64,000 nucleotides of DNA from DATJCV01 sp963707665 (GTDB lineage: Bacteria; Pseudomonadota; Gammaproteobacteria; Burkholderiales; Burkholderiaceae_D), in assembly GCA_963707665.1 (NCBI GenBank), contig CAVPQU010000023.1:62001-126000 (forward strand), in the 5' to 3' direction. The notes under the pieces are model-generated. The model saw only the letters and a program-made list of their open reading frames with translations, ran no database searches and was not told the origin of the DNA. Position numbers and translations under genes: made by a program. Within the stretch, counting starts at the first letter, position 1; each line of letters starts with the position of its first letter. Shown here piece by piece: positions 1 to 10,203 of this stretch.

Positions 1-1
1 C

Positions 2-342
<341 letters not shown>

Positions 343-346
<4 letters not shown>

Positions 347-1254
347 ATCTGCAATCGGTATTGGGGAATTTTGCACTGATCCTGTTCGTGCTGATGATCG
401 GCACCGGCATCATCTGGTGTCTGGACGTGTTCTACCTTGCTAAACAACGGCGCCTGCGCGCGCATGCAGCCGTGACGGCGTTCGATGCACGCAACGCGAA
501 ACTGCTGGCTGACGGCGTCAAGCCGGAAACCAGCGGCCGTGCCGCACTGGAAGCCAATATCCTGCGGCAGCCAACCTGGATCGAGTATTCGGGCAGTTTT
601 TTCCCGGTGATCGCGCTCGTGTTTTTCTTGCGCTCATTCCTGTATGAGCCATTCAAGATTCCATCCAGTTCGATGGTGCCGACCTTGCAGGTGGGCGACC
701 TGATCCTGGTGAACAAATTCACTTATGGCATCCGGCTGCCGATCATTAACAAGAAAATCATCGAAGTGAATCATCCACAGCGCGGCGACGTGATGGTGTT
801 CAAATACCCGAAAGACGTATCGCTTGATTACATCAAGCGGGTGATTGGCGTGCCGGGCGACAAAATAGTGTATAAAAACAAACGTTTAACGATTAATGAT
901 AAAGCTATTTCTTATAAGCCGCTGCCGGATTACCTGGACGAAGAGCGGTTAAACTATTCCCAGCAATTTCTGGAAAACCTGTCTGGAGTCGAGCACAAAA
1001 TCCTGAACGACGAACGGGCGCCATCCTATGTACCCAACCCGGATGCGTTTCCGCAGCATGAATTGTGCACCTACGATGTGGAAGGCTTTGCGTGCACGGT
1101 GCCGCCTGGGAATTATTTTATGATGGGCGATAATCGGGATAACAGCCTGGATAGCCGCTACTGGGGCTTCGTGCCCGACCAGAATATTGTCGGCAAGGCT
1201 TTCTTTGTATGGATGAATCTGAGTAACTTGAAGCGTATCGGCAGTTTCCAATAA
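343..1254 (+). CDS. lepB: Signal peptidase I
   Basis: Inner-membrane serine protease (family S26) that removes signal peptides from exported proteins. Two membrane segments are visible at about residues 8-30 and 87-100. The catalytic Ser is Ser110 in IPSSSMVPTL and the general base is Lys165 in DYIKRVIGVPGD. The late box GDNRDNSLDSRYWGF lies near residue 270. At 303 aa it is a normal proteobacterial length. It overlaps lepA by 4 nt and is followed by DUF4845, rnc, era and recO in one apparent operon. Confidence 0.97.
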
Positions 1255-1274
1255 TCGCGATCAGGAGGAAATCA

Positions 1275-1658
1275 ATGGCAGTCATTTTTGGCAGCAGGCA
1301 ACGCGGCATTACCTTGGTTGGCCTCATTTTTGTGCTGGCGATCCTGGGTGCGATCGGCGTTCTCGGTCTGAAAGTGGCGCCGACCGTGGTTGAGTATTTT
1401 TCGATCAAGAAAGCCGTTGCAAGTGCCCGAACCGCAGGCAGCTCTGCGCCCGAAATTCGGGCTGCTTTCGACCGGCAAACCGATGTTGGCTACATTGATT
1501 CCATTGCCGGCAAGGACCTGGAGATTTTCAAAGATGGCGACAATATCGAAATCAGCTTTGCCTATCCCAAGAAAATTCCGCTGTTCGGACCAGCCAGCCT
1601 GCTGATTGAATATGCTGGAAGCACCGCAAAATCGGCTAACAGGAAAACCGTGCAGTAA
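1275..1658 (+). CDS. DUF4845 family single-pass membrane protein
   Basis: 127-residue protein with one N-terminal membrane segment (about residues 10-30), preceded by a type IV pilin-like start (RQRGITLVGLIFVLAILG). The rest is a short soluble domain. Proteins of this family sit between lepB and rnc in many beta- and gammaproteobacteria; the function is unknown. A good Shine-Dalgarno (aggagga) precedes the ATG. The pilin-like N-terminus may only reflect membrane insertion. Confidence 0.85.
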   Translation: MAVIFGSRQRGITLVGLIFVLAILGAIGVLGLKVAPTVVEYFSIKKAVASARTAGSSAPEIRAAFDRQTDVGYIDSIAGKDLEIFKDGDNIEISFAYPKKIPLFGPASLLIEYAGSTAKSANRKTVQ

Positions 1659-1677
1659 ATCACAGGCGACGGATTGA

Positions 1678-2661
1678 ATGGAACTCATGGTACTGGAACA
1701 GCGGCTGGGTCATACCTTTCGGCAGGCGGCTTTGCTGCAGCAGGCGCTGACACACCGCAGCCACGGTAGCGTGCACAACGAGCGGCTGGAATTTCTCGGC
1801 GATTCGGTGCTCAACTGCGTGGTCGCTTCACTCTTGTTCGAGCGCTATCCAGAGATTGACGAGGGCGATCTGTCGCGCGTGCGGGCCAACCTGGTCAAGC
1901 AGCAATCACTGTACGAAATTTCGCAGCGCCTGGAAGTGCCGCACTTTCTGCGGCTGGGTGAAGGTGAGCTGAAGTCGGGCGGATTTCGCCGGCCATCGAT
2001 CCTGGCCGATACGCTGGAAGCGCTGTTCGGCGCAGTGTTCCTCGATGCCGGCTTCGATGCCGCGCGCGATGTGATTCGCGCCCTGTATATCCCGATTCTT
2101 GACACCGTCGATCCCAAAACTCTGGGCAAGGACGCCAAGACCCTGCTACAGGAATATTTGCAGGGCAAAAAAATTGCTTTGCCGCAATACAACGTGGTTG
2201 CTACTCATGGTGCTGCGCATAATCAGGAATTCGAGATCGAATGCCTGGTGCCAAAGCTGGATATTCAGGTATTCGGCGCCGGCGGCAGCCGCCGCGCCGG
2301 CGAACAGGCGGCCGCCAAACTGGCGCTGGAAGCGGCACAAGCGGCATTAATGAAATCGCCCGGTACCGGCCGTAAAAGCAAGCCGCGCGCGGCCCAGTTG
2401 AAACTGGCCGGCATTGCAACCATACAGCCGGAAGCGCTCCCTGTGGCGGTAGGCAAAAAACAGGCGACGATCGCGCGCAACATGGCTAAAGCCGAACTGG
2501 AAGCTCAAATGGACCAGATGCCACCGACGGCAGCCAGCAACCCGAACGGCGAGACCGGCACGGTAAAAAAAGCCGCCGCCAAAACGCCCGCTGCCGATAC
2601 CAAAAGCGCGACCCCGAACGATACCGAGTCGCCAAACGCTAGCCCCACGAAGAACGCATGA
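1678..2661 (+). CDS. rnc: Ribonuclease III with long C-terminal extension
   Basis: Endonuclease for double-stranded RNA that processes rRNA and mRNA. The RNase III signature ERLEFLGDSVL lies at about residues 36-46, and a double-stranded RNA-binding domain at about 155-225 ends in GEQAAAKLALEAA. Typical bacterial enzymes are about 225 aa; this one is 327 aa. The extra ~100 residues are a low-complexity Ala/Lys/Pro/Thr-rich tail that looks disordered. The stop overlaps the era start by 4 nt, so rnc and era are coupled. Confidence 0.95.
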   Translation: MELMVLEQRLGHTFRQAALLQQALTHRSHGSVHNERLEFLGDSVLNCVVASLLFERYPEIDEGDLSRVRANLVKQQSLYEISQRLEVPHFLRLGEGELKSGGFRRPSILADTLEALFGAVFLDAGFDAARDVIRALYIPILDTVDPKTLGKDAKTLLQEYLQGKKIALPQYNVVATHGAAHNQEFEIECLVPKLDIQVFGAGGSRRAGEQAAAKLALEAAQAALMKSPGTGRKSKPRAAQLKLAGIATIQPEALPVAVGKKQATIARNMAKAELEAQMDQMPPTAASNPNGETGTVKKAAAKTPAADTKSATPNDTESPNASPTKNA

Positions 2662-3560
2662 CACAAAATACCCTCGCATCCGATTTTCGGTGCGGTTATA
2701 TCGCCATCATCGGTCGTCCGAATGTCGGAAAGTCGACGCTGATGAATGCGCTGATCGGCGCCAAGGTCAGCATTACTTCGCGCAAGGCGCAAACCACGCG
2801 GCACCGCATCACCGGCATCCAGACTACCGACGACGCTCAGTTCATTTACGTCGATACCCCTGGTTTCCAGACCCGCCATTCGAATGCGCTGAACAAGACG
2901 CTGAACCGTACTGTCACCAATACCCTGACCGGGGTTGATCTGGTGTTGTATCTGGTTGAGTCGGGCACCTTCGGTGTGGCGGATCAGCAAGTGATCGATT
3001 TGCTGCCCGCCAGCGTGCCGGTGATTCTGGTTCTCAACAAATCGGATCGGGTCAAGGACAAGGCGGTGTTGCTGCCGTTTGCGCAGCAAATCGCCGCCAA
3101 GCATGACTTTGCTGCGGTGGTGCCGGTTTCCGCCAAGCTCGGTTTTCAGTTGCAGAACCTGCAGGATGAAATCCGGAAACGCTTGCCGGCCAATCCGCCG
3201 GTGTTCGGCGCCGACGACATCACCGACCGCAGCGAAAAATTCCTCGCGGCCGAAATCGTGCGCGAAAAGGTGTTCCGTTTCGTCGGTGATGAGTTGCCCT
3301 ATACCAGTACCGTGCTGATCGAGAAATTCGAGCAGGAAGGTGACTTGCGGCGCGTGTTCGCCGCGGTTCTGGTCGAGCGCGATACCCACAAGGCGATGCT
3401 GATCGGGCACAAGGGTGCGCGCTTGAAAGAAATCTCAACCCAGGCGCGGCTCGACATGGAGCGCCTGTTCGGCGGCCCGGTATACCTCGAGGTTTGGGTC
3501 AAGGTGAAATCCGGCTGGGCCGACAACGAAGCCGGCTTGCGCGCTTACGGCTACGAATAA
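2658..3560 (+). CDS. era: GTPase Era
   Basis: Essential GTPase that binds the 3' end of 16S rRNA and acts in 30S subunit assembly. Visible motifs are the P-loop GRPNVGKSTL, the G3 motif DTPGF, the G4 motif NKSD and a C-terminal KH RNA-binding domain ending in VKVKSGWADNE. Length 300 aa is normal. It overlaps rnc by 4 nt and lies 12 nt before recO. Confidence 0.97.
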   Translation: MTQNTLASDFRCGYIAIIGRPNVGKSTLMNALIGAKVSITSRKAQTTRHRITGIQTTDDAQFIYVDTPGFQTRHSNALNKTLNRTVTNTLTGVDLVLYLVESGTFGVADQQVIDLLPASVPVILVLNKSDRVKDKAVLLPFAQQIAAKHDFAAVVPVSAKLGFQLQNLQDEIRKRLPANPPVFGADDITDRSEKFLAAEIVREKVFRFVGDELPYTSTVLIEKFEQEGDLRRVFAAVLVERDTHKAMLIGHKGARLKEISTQARLDMERLFGGPVYLEVWVKVKSGWADNEAGLRAYGYE

Positions 3561-3572
3561 ACGCCGCATTGC

Positions 3573-4385
3573 ATGGACGTTATTGCCACCCAGTCGCGCT
3601 CCAATCCTGTCGCGCCGCCGCAGGCCACCGCAATGGCGGAAAGCGCGCCCAAGCCGGCAAGGAGCGGCGACAGGCCGCATCGCATCAACCAACAGCCCGG
3701 TTTTGTCCTGCACAGTTATCCGTACAAGGAAACCAGCCTGATCGTCGATGTCTTTACGCGCGACTACGGCCGGATTGCACTGGTTGCCAAAGGCGCCAAG
3801 CGCCCCTTGTCAAAATTGCGCGGCGTGCTGCAAACCTTCCAGCCCTTGTCGCTGAGCTGGAGCGGCAAAGCGGAAATCCGTACCTTGATCACGGCCGAAT
3901 GGGTGGGCGGCTTGCTACCGCTGGAGAAATCGGCATTGCTGTGCGGGTTTTACCTGAACGAACTGCTGGTCAAGCTGGTGGCGCGCGATGATCCGCATCC
4001 GGCATTGTTCGATCACTACGTCACCACGCTGAACCAACTGGCGCATCAGGAGCCGGCGCCGATTGTATTGCGCCAGTTCGAACGGGCGCTGCTCAAGGAA
4101 ACCGGGGTTGCCGGCGATTTCACCGTATGCACCAGTAGCCGGCAGCCGGTTGATGCAGGCGCCGAGTATGTTGTCGACCCCGAATCCGGCCCACGGGTGG
4201 CGCGGGCGGCCGATTCCTGGCCGCGGGTCAGCGGCAAAACCTTGCTGGATATGGAGCGCGAAGACTATAGCGATGCTGCCACCCAGGCGCAGAGCAAAGC
4301 GCTGATGCGGTTTTTGCTGGCGCATCATTTGGGCGGTGCGCCCTTGAATACACGGCAGATCTTGATTGACCTGATGCAGTTGTGA
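3573..4385 (+). CDS. recO: DNA repair protein RecO
   Basis: Recombination mediator that works with RecF and RecR to load RecA on gapped DNA. The N-terminal OB fold begins near residue 45 (GFVLHSYPYKETSLIVDVFT) after about 40 Pro/Ala-rich residues that may be an added tail or a start called too early. The helical domain contains LLCGFYLNELLVKLVARDDPH. Position after era is conserved. Length 270 aa is slightly longer than usual because of the N-terminal extension. Confidence 0.93.
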   Translation: MDVIATQSRSNPVAPPQATAMAESAPKPARSGDRPHRINQQPGFVLHSYPYKETSLIVDVFTRDYGRIALVAKGAKRPLSKLRGVLQTFQPLSLSWSGKAEIRTLITAEWVGGLLPLEKSALLCGFYLNELLVKLVARDDPHPALFDHYVTTLNQLAHQEPAPIVLRQFERALLKETGVAGDFTVCTSSRQPVDAGAEYVVDPESGPRVARAADSWPRVSGKTLLDMEREDYSDAATQAQSKALMRFLLAHHLGGAPLNTRQILIDLMQL

Positions 4386-4414
4386 GGCGGCATGCCTGAT
4401 ACCGAATACAGCCG

Positions 4415-5653
4415 ATGAAAAATATTCCCTGGGCTAGCGTCGCTGCTGGTTTTGTGACGGTCCTGGTCGGCGTCACCAGTTCCGCAGTGATCGTCTTGCA
4501 GGCGGCGTCCGTCGCCGGTGCCAGCCAGGCGCAGATCAGTTCCTGGATGCTGGCGCTGGGCCTGGGCATGGGACTGACCTGCATCGGCTTGTCGCTGCGT
4601 TACCGGACCCCTGTGGTCACCGCCTGGTCGACTCCGGGCGCTGCCTTGCTGGTCACCAGTCTGGCCGGCATTCCCATGTCTGAAGCGATCGGTGCCTTCA
4701 TGTTTGCCGCCGCGCTGGTCGTCTTGTGTGGGCTTACCGGCTGGTTCGAGCGCGCCATGGACAAGATCCCGCTATCGATAGCGGCGGCCATGCTGGCTGG
4801 CATCCTGGCGAATTTCGGCATGAACGTGTTTGTCGCGATGAAGCTGCAATTCGTGATGGTATTTGCGATGTTCATCGTCTATCTGTTGTGCAAGCGCTGG
4901 TTGCCGCGTTACGCCATCATCGTCGTGCTGGCGGTCGGGACTGCGCTGGCGGCGGCGCAGGGCCTGCTGCATTTCGAGAATTTCCAATTTGCGTGGGCCG
5001 CGCCGGTATTCACGATGCCGAGCTTTTCCTGGTCCACCATCATCGGCGTCGGTATTCCCTTGTTCGTGGTGACCATGGCATCGCAAAACGCACCGGGGGT
5101 GGCGGTGATCAGGGCTTCCGGTTATAACACGCCGATTTCACCGTTGATCAGCTGGACCGGGCTGACCACGCTGCTGCTGGCGCCGTTTGGCTGCTTCTCC
5201 CTCAATCTGGCGGCGATCACCGCCGCCATCTGCATGGGCAAGGAGGCCCATGAAGATCCGGCCAAGCGCTATTGGGCTGCGGTCGCCGCCGGTGCCTTCT
5301 ACCTGCTGCTGGGCATTTTTGGCGCCACCGTCGGTGCCCTGTTCGCAGCTTTTCCGCAAGAACTGGTTCTGGCGATTGCCGGCCTGGCCTTGTTTGGTAC
5401 GATCGCCAACAGCCTGACGGTCGCGATGGCCAGGGATAATCAGCGCGAGGTGGCGTTGATCACCTTCCTCGTGACCGCGTCCGGCGTCACGCTGTTTGGC
5501 GTCGGTGCGGCATTCTGGGGACTGGTCGCCGGCGCGCTGGCATTTTTTGTGCTCAACTGGAAGCGGGGCGACGAACAGGCGTCACCGCTGAATGGGCATC
5601 CCGCAGCTGCCAAGAATGCATCGCCCCAGACTTTGCCGGCGCAGCAGAATTAA
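4415..5653 (+). CDS. Benzoate/H+ symporter family transporter (BenE-like)
   Basis: 412-residue polytopic membrane protein with about 12 hydrophobic segments and the BenE family pattern, including TPVVTAWSTPGAALL near residue 66 and FGCFSLNLAAITAAICMG in the second half. BenE proteins import benzoate by proton symport, but many homologues have unknown substrates and no benzoate genes are nearby. It separates recO from pdxJ, which are more often adjacent in this lineage, so it is probably an insertion into the operon. The substrate cannot be told from sequence. Confidence 0.85.
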   Translation: MKNIPWASVAAGFVTVLVGVTSSAVIVLQAASVAGASQAQISSWMLALGLGMGLTCIGLSLRYRTPVVTAWSTPGAALLVTSLAGIPMSEAIGAFMFAAALVVLCGLTGWFERAMDKIPLSIAAAMLAGILANFGMNVFVAMKLQFVMVFAMFIVYLLCKRWLPRYAIIVVLAVGTALAAAQGLLHFENFQFAWAAPVFTMPSFSWSTIIGVGIPLFVVTMASQNAPGVAVIRASGYNTPISPLISWTGLTTLLLAPFGCFSLNLAAITAAICMGKEAHEDPAKRYWAAVAAGAFYLLLGIFGATVGALFAAFPQELVLAIAGLALFGTIANSLTVAMARDNQREVALITFLVTASGVTLFGVGAAFWGLVAGALAFFVLNWKRGDEQASPLNGHPAAAKNASPQTLPAQQN

Positions 5654-5701
5654 TCCAAAATCGGCATCCGATAAAAATTTCATCATTCATCCCTTCATTC
5701 G

Positions 5702-6466
5702 ATGAGCTATCTCAATCCAACATCGTCGATCATCGACCTTGGCATCAATATCGATCACGTCGCCACCTTGCGCAATGCACGTGGCACGGCTTATCCCGAT
5801 CCGCTGCGAGCGGCGCTGCTGGCGGAAGACGCCGGCGCCGACGCCATCACCTTGCACTTGCGCGAGGATCGGCGCCATATTCACGACGCCGACGTCGAAG
5901 CGATTCGGCCGCAACTGCGCACGCGCATGAACCTGGAAGCCGCGGTCACCGCCGAAATGCTCGATTTTGCCTGCCGGATCAGGCCGCAGGACGTGTGCCT
6001 GGTGCCGGAGCGGCGGCATGAAGTCACCACCGAAGGCGGCCTCGATGTGCGCCACTATTTCCCCCAAGTGCAGGCCGCGGTGCGGCAATTGCAGGCCGAG
6101 GGAATCCGGGTCAGCCTGTTCATCGATCCGGATGCCGAGCAAATACAGGCGGCGCAGGAGAGCGGCGCACCAGTCATCGAACTGCATACCGGGCGCTATG
6201 CCAATGCCGCGCCCGGCGCCGAACAGCAGGCGGAGCTGGAGCGCGTACGGCAAGGCGTGTCGGCTGGCGTGCGACATGGGCTGAAGGTGAATGCCGGCCA
6301 CGGCTTGCATTACACCAATACGCAAGCGATCGCCGCGATTGCCGATATCACTGAATTGAACATCGGCCATGCCATCGTGGCGCAGGCGCTGTTCGTTGGC
6401 TGGGAAAACGCGGTGCGCGAAATGAAGGCGTTGATGGTGGCGGCACGCTTGCAGGGCATGCAGTGA
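5702..6466 (+). CDS. pdxJ: Pyridoxine 5'-phosphate synthase
   Basis: Condenses 3-amino-2-oxopropyl phosphate with 1-deoxyxylulose 5-phosphate, the last ring-forming step of DXP-dependent vitamin B6 synthesis. The family start DLGINIDHVATLRNARGT is at residues 12-29, and LVPERRHEVTTEGG and HTGRYANA follow at expected places. Length 254 aa is standard. acpS follows after 13 nt, the usual pdxJ-acpS arrangement. Confidence 0.97.
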   Translation: MSYLNPTSSIIDLGINIDHVATLRNARGTAYPDPLRAALLAEDAGADAITLHLREDRRHIHDADVEAIRPQLRTRMNLEAAVTAEMLDFACRIRPQDVCLVPERRHEVTTEGGLDVRHYFPQVQAAVRQLQAEGIRVSLFIDPDAEQIQAAQESGAPVIELHTGRYANAAPGAEQQAELERVRQGVSAGVRHGLKVNAGHGLHYTNTQAIAAIADITELNIGHAIVAQALFVGWENAVREMKALMVAARLQGMQ

Positions 6467-6479
6467 AGCGGGGCGCCAG

Positions 6480-6872
6480 GTGATCTACGGCATCGGCACC
6501 GATATCATCCAGATTGCCCGCATCGAGGCGGCACTGGCGCGTAACGGCGAGCGTTTCGCTGAAAAGATCCTTGGTGTCGAAGAGCTGGAAAAATACCGCC
6601 GCCGCAAAGCCAAGGTCGAAGCGCGCGGGATTCGCTTCCTGGCCACGCGCTTCGCCGCCAAGGAAGCGTTTTCCAAGGCGCTCGGCCTCGGCATGCACAT
6701 GCCGATGACGTGGCGCGCGATGCAGACCCTGAACGCCGCCAGCGGCAAGCCGGTGGCGGTGACCAGCGGCGCCTTGCGGGAGTTCATGGAACAACATGGC
6801 CTGAGCGCGCAAATATCAATTACCGATGAAGCCGACTACGCGGTGGCGTTCGTGATAGTGGAGAAAAAATGA
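6480..6872 (+). CDS. acpS: Holo-[acyl-carrier-protein] synthase
   Basis: Transfers the 4'-phosphopantetheine arm from CoA to acyl carrier protein. Motifs are IYGIGTDIIQIARIE at the N-terminus (Mg-binding Asp) and RFAAKEAFSKALG near residue 60. Length 130 aa is standard. The start is GTG, which gives the family N-terminus directly. The stop overlaps the nagZ ATG (ATGA). Confidence 0.96.
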   Translation: MIYGIGTDIIQIARIEAALARNGERFAEKILGVEELEKYRRRKAKVEARGIRFLATRFAAKEAFSKALGLGMHMPMTWRAMQTLNAASGKPVAVTSGALREFMEQHGLSAQISITDEADYAVAFVIVEKK

Positions 6873-7946
6873 AGCGAACAACAAAAAGCATTGATCAAGA
6901 TTCCAACCAGCCGCTCGGCCCGGTGATGCTGGACGTGATTGGCACCGTCCTCAGTGAGGACGATATCCGTCGTATCCGCCATCCGCTTGACCGGCGGCGT
7001 GATCCTGTTCGCGCGCAATTACGAAAACCGTGCGCAACTGACAGCATTGACCAGCGCGATCCATGCCGCCCGGCCCGGCGTGCTGATCGCGGTCGATCAT
7101 GAGGGCGGCCGCGTGCAGCGCTTCAAGAGCGACGGCTTCACCCGGCTGCCGGCGATGCGCCGGCTGGGCGAAATGTGGGAGCGCGACGTGCTGGGCGCGA
7201 CCCGGATGGCGACCGCGGTTGGCTTCGTGTTGGCGGCCGAATTGCGCGCCTGTGGCATCGATCTGTCGTTTACGCCGGTGCTGGATCTGGATTTCGGTGC
7301 GTCCAGCGTGATCGGCGACCGCGCCTTTCACCATGATCCACGCGTGGTTGCCTTGCTGGCGAAGAGCCTGAATCACGGCCTGGCGCTGGCCGGCATGGCC
7401 AATTGCGGCAAGCATTTTCCGGGGCACGGTTTCGTGCAGGCCGATTCGCACATCGCGATTCCGGTTGACCCGCGCGGGCGCAAGGAGATTCTGGCGGCTG
7501 ATTGTGCACCCTACGACTGGCTTGGCATGAGCCTGGCGGCGGTGATGCCGGCGCATGTGATTTATCCGGAGGTCGATCCCAACCCGGCCGGTTTTTCCAA
7601 GAAATGGCTAACGATCTTGCGCCAGAAGATCGGCTTCCAGGGTGTGATCTTCAGCGACGACCTGAGCATGGAAGGCGCCAGCGTTGCCGGCGACGTGGTG
7701 GCCGGAGCCGAGGCGGCGCTGGCCGCCGGCTGCGACATGGTACTGATCTGCAATGCGCCCGACCAGGCAGACCGCTTGCTGGCCGGCTTGTCGCCGCATC
7801 ACGGGCAGGGCGCGCGGGCAAGCGCATCCGCGGCGCGGGTGGCGGCGCTGCTGCCGGTGATGCCGGCGCTTGACTGGAATGCGCTGCAGGCAGATGCCCG
7901 CTATAGTGCGGCCAGCAAATTGCTGCAGACGCTGGATGCCGCTTGA
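6869..7946 (+). CDS. nagZ: Beta-N-acetylglucosaminidase NagZ (one frame break as read)
   Basis: Cytoplasmic family 3 glycosidase of peptidoglycan recycling; it removes N-acetylglucosamine from anhydro-muropeptides. The start at 6869 overlaps acpS. The first ~40 codons (GPVMLDVIGTVLSEDD) are in one frame and the rest (LTGGVILFARNYEN onward) in another. An extra T near 6987 (CCGCTTGACC where CCGCTGACC is expected) explains this; removal gives 358 aa. The catalytic loop KHFPGHGFVQADSH and the nucleophile Asp in FSDDLSMEGA are intact. A sequence error is more likely than a pseudogene. Confidence 0.9.
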
Positions 7947-8051
7947 CGCTGGTTTACGACAGGTGAGCGCATGTGCTATCAGTGGTTCCCGCGGGTAGCA
8001 GGAGCCACCGGTAAACAACCAGCAGCCTTGGACGCCGGTTATTGTGTCTGA

Positions 8052-8111
8052 GGAGTATGTTATAAAAATCTATATTTTACGCCCGGAATTGATCATGTTA
8101 TCCGGGAGTAT
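8052..8111 (+). repeat. Twin-box element, copy 1
   Basis: Two GGAGTAT boxes at 8052-8058 and 8105-8111, starts 53 bp apart, in the nagZ-uvrC gap. Box 1 reads GGAGTATGTT. The interior carries an inverted repeat, CCCGGA and TCCGGG, whose right arm runs into box 2. See the finding on this family. Function unknown. Confidence 0.7.
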
Positions 8112-8195
8112 CTGTCCTGGAACAGTTGTGTTGCGAGAAGTGATTGAACGGCATGGCGTATTCTTTGATTTCATGGTCTTGCGAGCGGGTTCAGC

Positions 8196-10052
8196 ATGAC
8201 TGACATGCCGGCCCCCGATCCGCGCGCCGAAGTGCTGGCGATCGTCGCCAAACTGCCGCATTTGCCTGGTGTCTACCGTTATTTCGACGCCGAGAACAAG
8301 GTGCTGTATGTCGGCAAGGCACGCGATCTGAAAAAACGGGTCTCCAGTTATTTCCAGAAGACCTTGGCCAGTCCGCGCATCGCGATGATGGTCGAGCGCA
8401 TCGCGCGCTTGGAAACCACGGTCACGCGCAGCGAAGCCGAAGCGCTGATCCTGGAAAATAACCTGATCAAGACACTGCAGCCGCGCTTCAACATCCTGTT
8501 TCGGGATGATAAGTCTTACCCCTACCTGAAGATCACTAACCACGAATTCCCCCGGATGGCGTATTACCGGGGCGCGGTGGACAAGAAAAACCAGTATTTC
8601 GGACCGTTTCCCAGCGCCTGGGCGGTCAAGGAAACCATCCAGATCCTGCAGAAGGTGTTCGGCTTGCGCACTTGCGAAGACAGCGTGTTTGCCAACCGCA
8701 CGCGGCCCTGCCTGCTGCACCAGATCGGCCGCTGCAGCGCGCCCTGCGTCAATCTGATCAGTCGCGAGCAGTACGCGGCCGATGTCGAGAACGCCACCAA
8801 GTTCCTGCGCGGTCGTCAGACTGAAGTCTTGCAGGAGCTGGAAGCCCGGATGCAGGCGCTGGCGGCCGAACTCAAGTTCGAGCAGGCGGCGCTGGTGCGC
8901 AACCAGATCAGCGCCTTGTCGCGTGTCCTGCACCAGCAAAGCATGGATACCGGCGGCGATGCCGATATCGACATCCTGGCGGTGGTGGTGCGCGGCGGGC
9001 GCGCCTGCGTCAATCTGGCGATGGTGCGCGGTGGTCGTCACCTGGGCGACCGCGCCTATTTCCCGAATGCCGTCGATCAGGTGGCGGCGGAAGGCGACGA
9101 GGTGCTGCCGGCCGAGGTGCTGAAAGCCTTCCTGGCGCAGCATTACATCGACAAATTCATTCCCGGCACGCTGATTTTGAATATCGACTTGGACGAACCG
9201 GCACTGATGCTGGCGCTGGCCGAGCAATGCGGCCATCGCGTGCATCTGGTATTCCAGCCCCAGGAGCAGCGCCGGCGCTGGCTGGACATGGCGCAACAGG
9301 GCGCCGAAATCTCGCTGGCGCGGCTGTTGTCGGAACAGGGTTCGCAGCAATCGCGTACGCGCGCGCTGGTCGAGGCGCTCGGCATCGAAGTCGACGACAT
9401 CGAGCAGTTGCGCATCGAATGCTTCGACGTCAGCCATACCCAGGGCGAGGCCACCCAGGCATCCTGCGTCGTGTTCCATCACCATGCGATGCAAAACGGC
9501 GAGTATCGACGCTACAACATCGGTGGCATCACGCCCGGCGACGACTATGCGGCAATGCGTCAGGTGCTGATGCGCCGCTATGAAAAGGTCGCCAACGGCG
9601 AGGGCGTGATGCCGGATATCGTGCTGATCGACGGCGGCCGCGGCCAGGTTGAAATCGCACGCCAGGTGCTGGCCGAGCTCGGTCTCGACATTGGCCTGAT
9701 CGTCGGCGTTGCCAAGGGTGAAGGGCGCAAGGTCGGGCTGGAAACTCTGGTATTCGCCGACGAGCGCGCGCCGCGCGAACTGGGCAAGGAATCAGCCGCC
9801 TTGATGCTGATCGCACAGATTCGCGACGAGGCACACCGTTTTGCGATTACCGGCATGCGCGCGCGCCGCGCCAAGACGCGCCAGGCTTCGCAACTGGAAG
9901 AGATCGAGGGCGTCGGCGCCCGTCGCCGGCAAAAGCTGCTGGCGCGCTTCGGCGGCCTGCGCGGGGTGCAGGATGCCAGCGTTGACGACCTGGCGGCGGT
10001 GGACGGCATTTCGCGCCAGTTGGCGGAAGAAATTTATCGGCGGCTGCACTAG
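8196..10052 (+). CDS. uvrC: Excinuclease ABC subunit C
   Basis: Nuclease of nucleotide excision repair that makes both incisions around UvrAB-marked lesions. A GIY-YIG domain lies at about residues 23-100 (GVYRYFDAENKVLYVGKARD), a UVR motif near 210-245, an RNase H-like 5'-incision domain with IECFDVSHTQGEATQASCVV near 410, and tandem helix-hairpin-helix motifs in the last ~60 residues (LEEIEGVGARRRQKLL). Length 618 aa is normal. pgsA follows, as in many proteobacteria. Confidence 0.96.
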   Translation: MTDMPAPDPRAEVLAIVAKLPHLPGVYRYFDAENKVLYVGKARDLKKRVSSYFQKTLASPRIAMMVERIARLETTVTRSEAEALILENNLIKTLQPRFNILFRDDKSYPYLKITNHEFPRMAYYRGAVDKKNQYFGPFPSAWAVKETIQILQKVFGLRTCEDSVFANRTRPCLLHQIGRCSAPCVNLISREQYAADVENATKFLRGRQTEVLQELEARMQALAAELKFEQAALVRNQISALSRVLHQQSMDTGGDADIDILAVVVRGGRACVNLAMVRGGRHLGDRAYFPNAVDQVAAEGDEVLPAEVLKAFLAQHYIDKFIPGTLILNIDLDEPALMLALAEQCGHRVHLVFQPQEQRRRWLDMAQQGAEISLARLLSEQGSQQSRTRALVEALGIEVDDIEQLRIECFDVSHTQGEATQASCVVFHHHAMQNGEYRRYNIGGITPGDDYAAMRQVLMRRYEKVANGEGVMPDIVLIDGGRGQVEIARQVLAELGLDIGLIVGVAKGEGRKVGLETLVFADERAPRELGKESAALMLIAQIRDEAHRFAITGMRARRAKTRQASQLEEIEGVGARRRQKLLARFGGLRGVQDASVDDLAAVDGISRQLAEEIYRRLH

Positions 10053-10203
10053 GAATTCATCCTTTCGCGCAACGTGATGGTGGTCGGGATGTAGCCACGT
10101 GCGGCGAGCAGCACATGGGTATGCCGCGGGCGGGGCATAATATGCCCGCCAGAATTGCCATATGGTCCGCTTGCGGCCGATAATGAAATACAAAGTCAAA
10201 CTT

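Noticed and set aside
4163..4175. GAGTATGTTGTCG inside recO as a ninth twin-box copy
   Set aside because: It is coding and has no partner box 53 or 63 bp away.
8070..9494. 474-codon minus-strand frame opposite uvrC
   Set aside because: Low-complexity Arg/His/Gln composition and no family match; uvrC on the plus strand is intact.
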